From: JAUVXJ01 sp034430275
Lineage (GTDB): Bacteria > Chloroflexota > Anaerolineae > UBA7937 > B3-Chlor
NCBI GenBank assembly: GCA_034430275.1
Contig: DAOUEW010000422.1
Location: 1 to 7,798 of the forward strand
Direction: 5' to 3'
DNA length: 7,798 nucleotides
Part shown: positions 6,553 through 7,798 of the stretch, one piece after another
Position numbering within the stretch: position 1 is the stretch's first letter
Layout: each line of letters starts with the position of its first letter
Notes under the pieces: generated by a model
The model's database searches: none
What the model saw: the letters and a program-made list of their open reading frames with translations, nothing else
Told to the model about the DNA's origin: nothing
Program-made: the position numbers and the translations under genes

Positions 6553-7206
6553 CTACACCTCCGTGGGCCTCATCAAACGTACGGCCAGGATGACGAACAC
6601 CACGAAGATGACCAGGACCAGGGCTGCGATGCTCACGTGCGGCATGTTGATGGAGGCAGGCAGGCCCTGAGCCATGTTGGGCAGTCCATCCTCGGTCGCC
6701 GCCGTGGCTATTGGCAGGTCGATCTCCTGCCTGTAGGGCAGGAGCGGCAGCACCAGATAGCTCAGCGTGAAACCATTGGCCACCCCAAGGGCAGCACCTG
6801 TGATCCGTTGGAGCATGGAGCTTGGCCTTCTCCCGAAGCGCATCACGGCCAGGAAGGCAAGCGCCACCGCGGAGACGAAGGCCACGAGCTGGAGCAACTG
6901 CGTTTGGCCAGCGTTGCTGGGGTCCACGAGGACGACGTCAACGATGCCATGAGACTCCATGCAGGACGCCGAGTCGGTCGCTGAGCCACAAGAGATGAAG
7001 AATAGCGTCCCTCTGTAGGTGGCATTGACTGTGCTGATCAACGTGTCTTCCTTTGCCCCAAGCAGGGCCCAGACGACAACAATGGGCACGAAGGCCATCA
7101 GTTGGCCTCTCCAGCCACGCTTCAGGCCGACCACGGCGGACACGGACAATGCCGTGCCAACGACTATCAAGTACTGGAGCATCGCAGGTTCGAGATCCAA
7201 GTTCAT
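6553..7206 (-). CDS. Membrane protein A, CvpA-like, tandem partner
   Basis: This is an unnamed 217-residue membrane protein directly downstream of murG (21-bp gap). Five hydrophobic helices are visible at about 9-28, 36-50, 104-123, 135-157 and 190-210. Positive clusters KRGWR (29-33), RFGRRPSSMLQR (123-134) and RLMRP (210-214) all fall on the same predicted side, giving N-out, C-in. A roughly 50-residue outside loop between helices 2 and 3 contains two cysteines, C73 and C82. AVVGLKRGWRGQL (24-36) and GVANGFTLS (141-149) match the equivalent places in the next gene, so the two look like diverged tandem duplicates of a CvpA-type fold. ATG 7206 has AAAGGG about 7 nt upstream; Met9 has no Shine-Dalgarno. 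The function is unknown. Context suggests membrane-linked peptidoglycan synthesis or division. Confidence 0.8.
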   Translation of the reverse strand: MNLDLEPAMLQYLIVVGTALSVSAVVGLKRGWRGQLMAFVPIVVVWALLGAKEDTLISTVNATYRGTLFFISCGSATDSASCMESHGIVDVVLVDPSNAGQTQLLQLVAFVSAVALAFLAVMRFGRRPSSMLQRITGAALGVANGFTLSYLVLPLLPYRQEIDLPIATAATEDGLPNMAQGLPASINMPHVSIAALVLVIFVVFVILAVRLMRPTEV

Positions 7207-7227
7207 GCCATTTCCCTTTGGGCTCGG

Positions 7228-7798
7228 TCAGTTCGCAAGCGCAACGTCTGTCACCAACTGAGCGATACGAGCGGCTGCGTCGGGCCGCGCCAGAGAGCGG
7301 GCTCCTTCGGCGAGTCGTGCACGTTTGGCGTCGTCCGTGAGGAGCTGGCTCAGTACTTCCAGCAAGGCGCCAGTGGCCAGATCCTCGTCCGCAATCTTCA
7401 CAGCGGCCTGGTTCCGCGACATGTAGTCGGCGTTCCGGTCCTGATGACGGCCGGCGTGAGGATAGGGTATGAGAACGCTGGGCAGGCCGAGCGCCGGGAA
7501 CTCGCCGGTTGTGGCTGCGCCTGCTCGAGCCACGGCGAGGTCAGCCGCTCCCAGGGCGTGCGTCATTTCTTCGTGGAGGTAGGGAAAGACCTTGTAGCGC
7601 GCTGCCAGAGCGCTAGGTAGATCGTCCCTCCGCGAGAGAAGCCAGCTTGCGTCTCTTTCCCCACAGATGTGCACGATCTGACAGAGTTGCAGTAGGTCCT
7701 CCAGGATGGCGCCGATGGAGACATTGATGCTGTGGGCACCCTGGCTGCCACCGAGCACCAGTAGCGTCGTCTCGGAAACCTCCAGGTCCAGTGCACGT
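7228..7798 (-). CDS. murG: MurG, lipid II glycosyltransferase (C-terminal part)
   Basis: MurG is the peripheral inner-face membrane enzyme that transfers GlcNAc from UDP-GlcNAc to lipid I, making lipid II. Only the last 189 residues are in the window; the start lies beyond the right edge, and the frame is open to it. The fragment begins in the linker strand, TTLLVLGGSQGA (10-21), with the glycine-rich GGSQGA loop of the C-terminal Rossmann domain, followed by HSIN. The UDP-GlcNAc site is clear: AVARAGAATTGEF (88-100) with the conserved acidic residue at E99, then GLPSVLIPYPH and RHQDRNA, giving the Q..N pair at 119 and 122. The family usually has about 355 residues. A GTG at 7758 is an internal valine in the LVLGG strand, not a start. 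It is the first gene seen of the cluster, and membrane protein A follows after 21 bp. Confidence 0.96.
   Translation of the reverse strand, partial: RALDLEVSETTLLVLGGSQGAHSINVSIGAILEDLLQLCQIVHICGERDASWLLSRRDDLPSALAARYKVFPYLHEEMTHALGAADLAVARAGAATTGEFPALGLPSVLIPYPHAGRHQDRNADYMSRNQAAVKIADEDLATGALLEVLSQLLTDDAKRARLAEGARSLARPDAAARIAQLVTDVALAN

Noticed and set aside
7758..7758. GTG at the GGSQGA loop taken as a start of murG
   Set aside because: The frame continues upstream to the edge with MurG-like sequence, so this is an internal valine of a truncated gene.
1..7798. RNA genes, CRISPR arrays, insertion sequences, attachment sites or a defence system
   Set aside because: No tRNA/rRNA-like sequence, repeat-spacer pattern, transposase or terminal inverted repeats were seen. 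The window is a vertically inherited-looking core operon.

Overview
The window is a stretch of a bacterial division and cell wall (dcw) cluster. Every supported gene lies on the minus strand, so transcription runs from high to low coordinates: murG (3' part only) - membrane protein A - membrane protein B - murC - murB - ftsQ - ftsA - ftsZ. The DNA is moderately GC-rich (roughly 55-60 % by eye). The FtsZ tail (DNLDIPTFLRR directly after a short linker), the murC-murB-ftsQ-ftsA-ftsZ order without ddl, and the absence of any other lineage-specific signature suggest a Chloroflexota-like bacterium. This is a judgement from remembered family features, not a database match. The intact peptidoglycan genes argue against wall-less Chloroflexota such as Dehalococcoides.

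Layout: 7228-7798 is the C-terminal half of MurG (lipid II synthesis). 6553-7206 and 5948-6499 are two small, unnamed polytopic membrane proteins. They share a predicted five-helix, N-out/C-in topology and two short sequence signatures, and look like tandem, divergent CvpA-type paralogs. 4518-5951 is MurC, 3584-4525 MurB, 2705-3568 FtsQ/DivIB, 1446-2672 FtsA and 319-1374 FtsZ. Positions 1-318 hold no convincing gene. They contain two inverted repeats that may end the operon and a weak possible minus-strand promoter reading out of the left edge.

The genes are tightly packed, with overlaps or gaps of -8 to +71 bp, and clear Shine-Dalgarno sequences precede most starts, so they are very probably one operon. 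MurB and MurC make UDP-MurNAc and add its first amino acid. MurG adds GlcNAc to lipid I at the membrane. FtsA anchors FtsZ filaments to the membrane, and FtsQ links the ring to the periplasmic or extracellular synthesis machinery. The most interesting part is the membrane-protein pair inserted between murG and murC. The second member shares a 4-bp ATGA stop/start overlap with murC, which suggests a role in envelope growth or division that has not been assigned.
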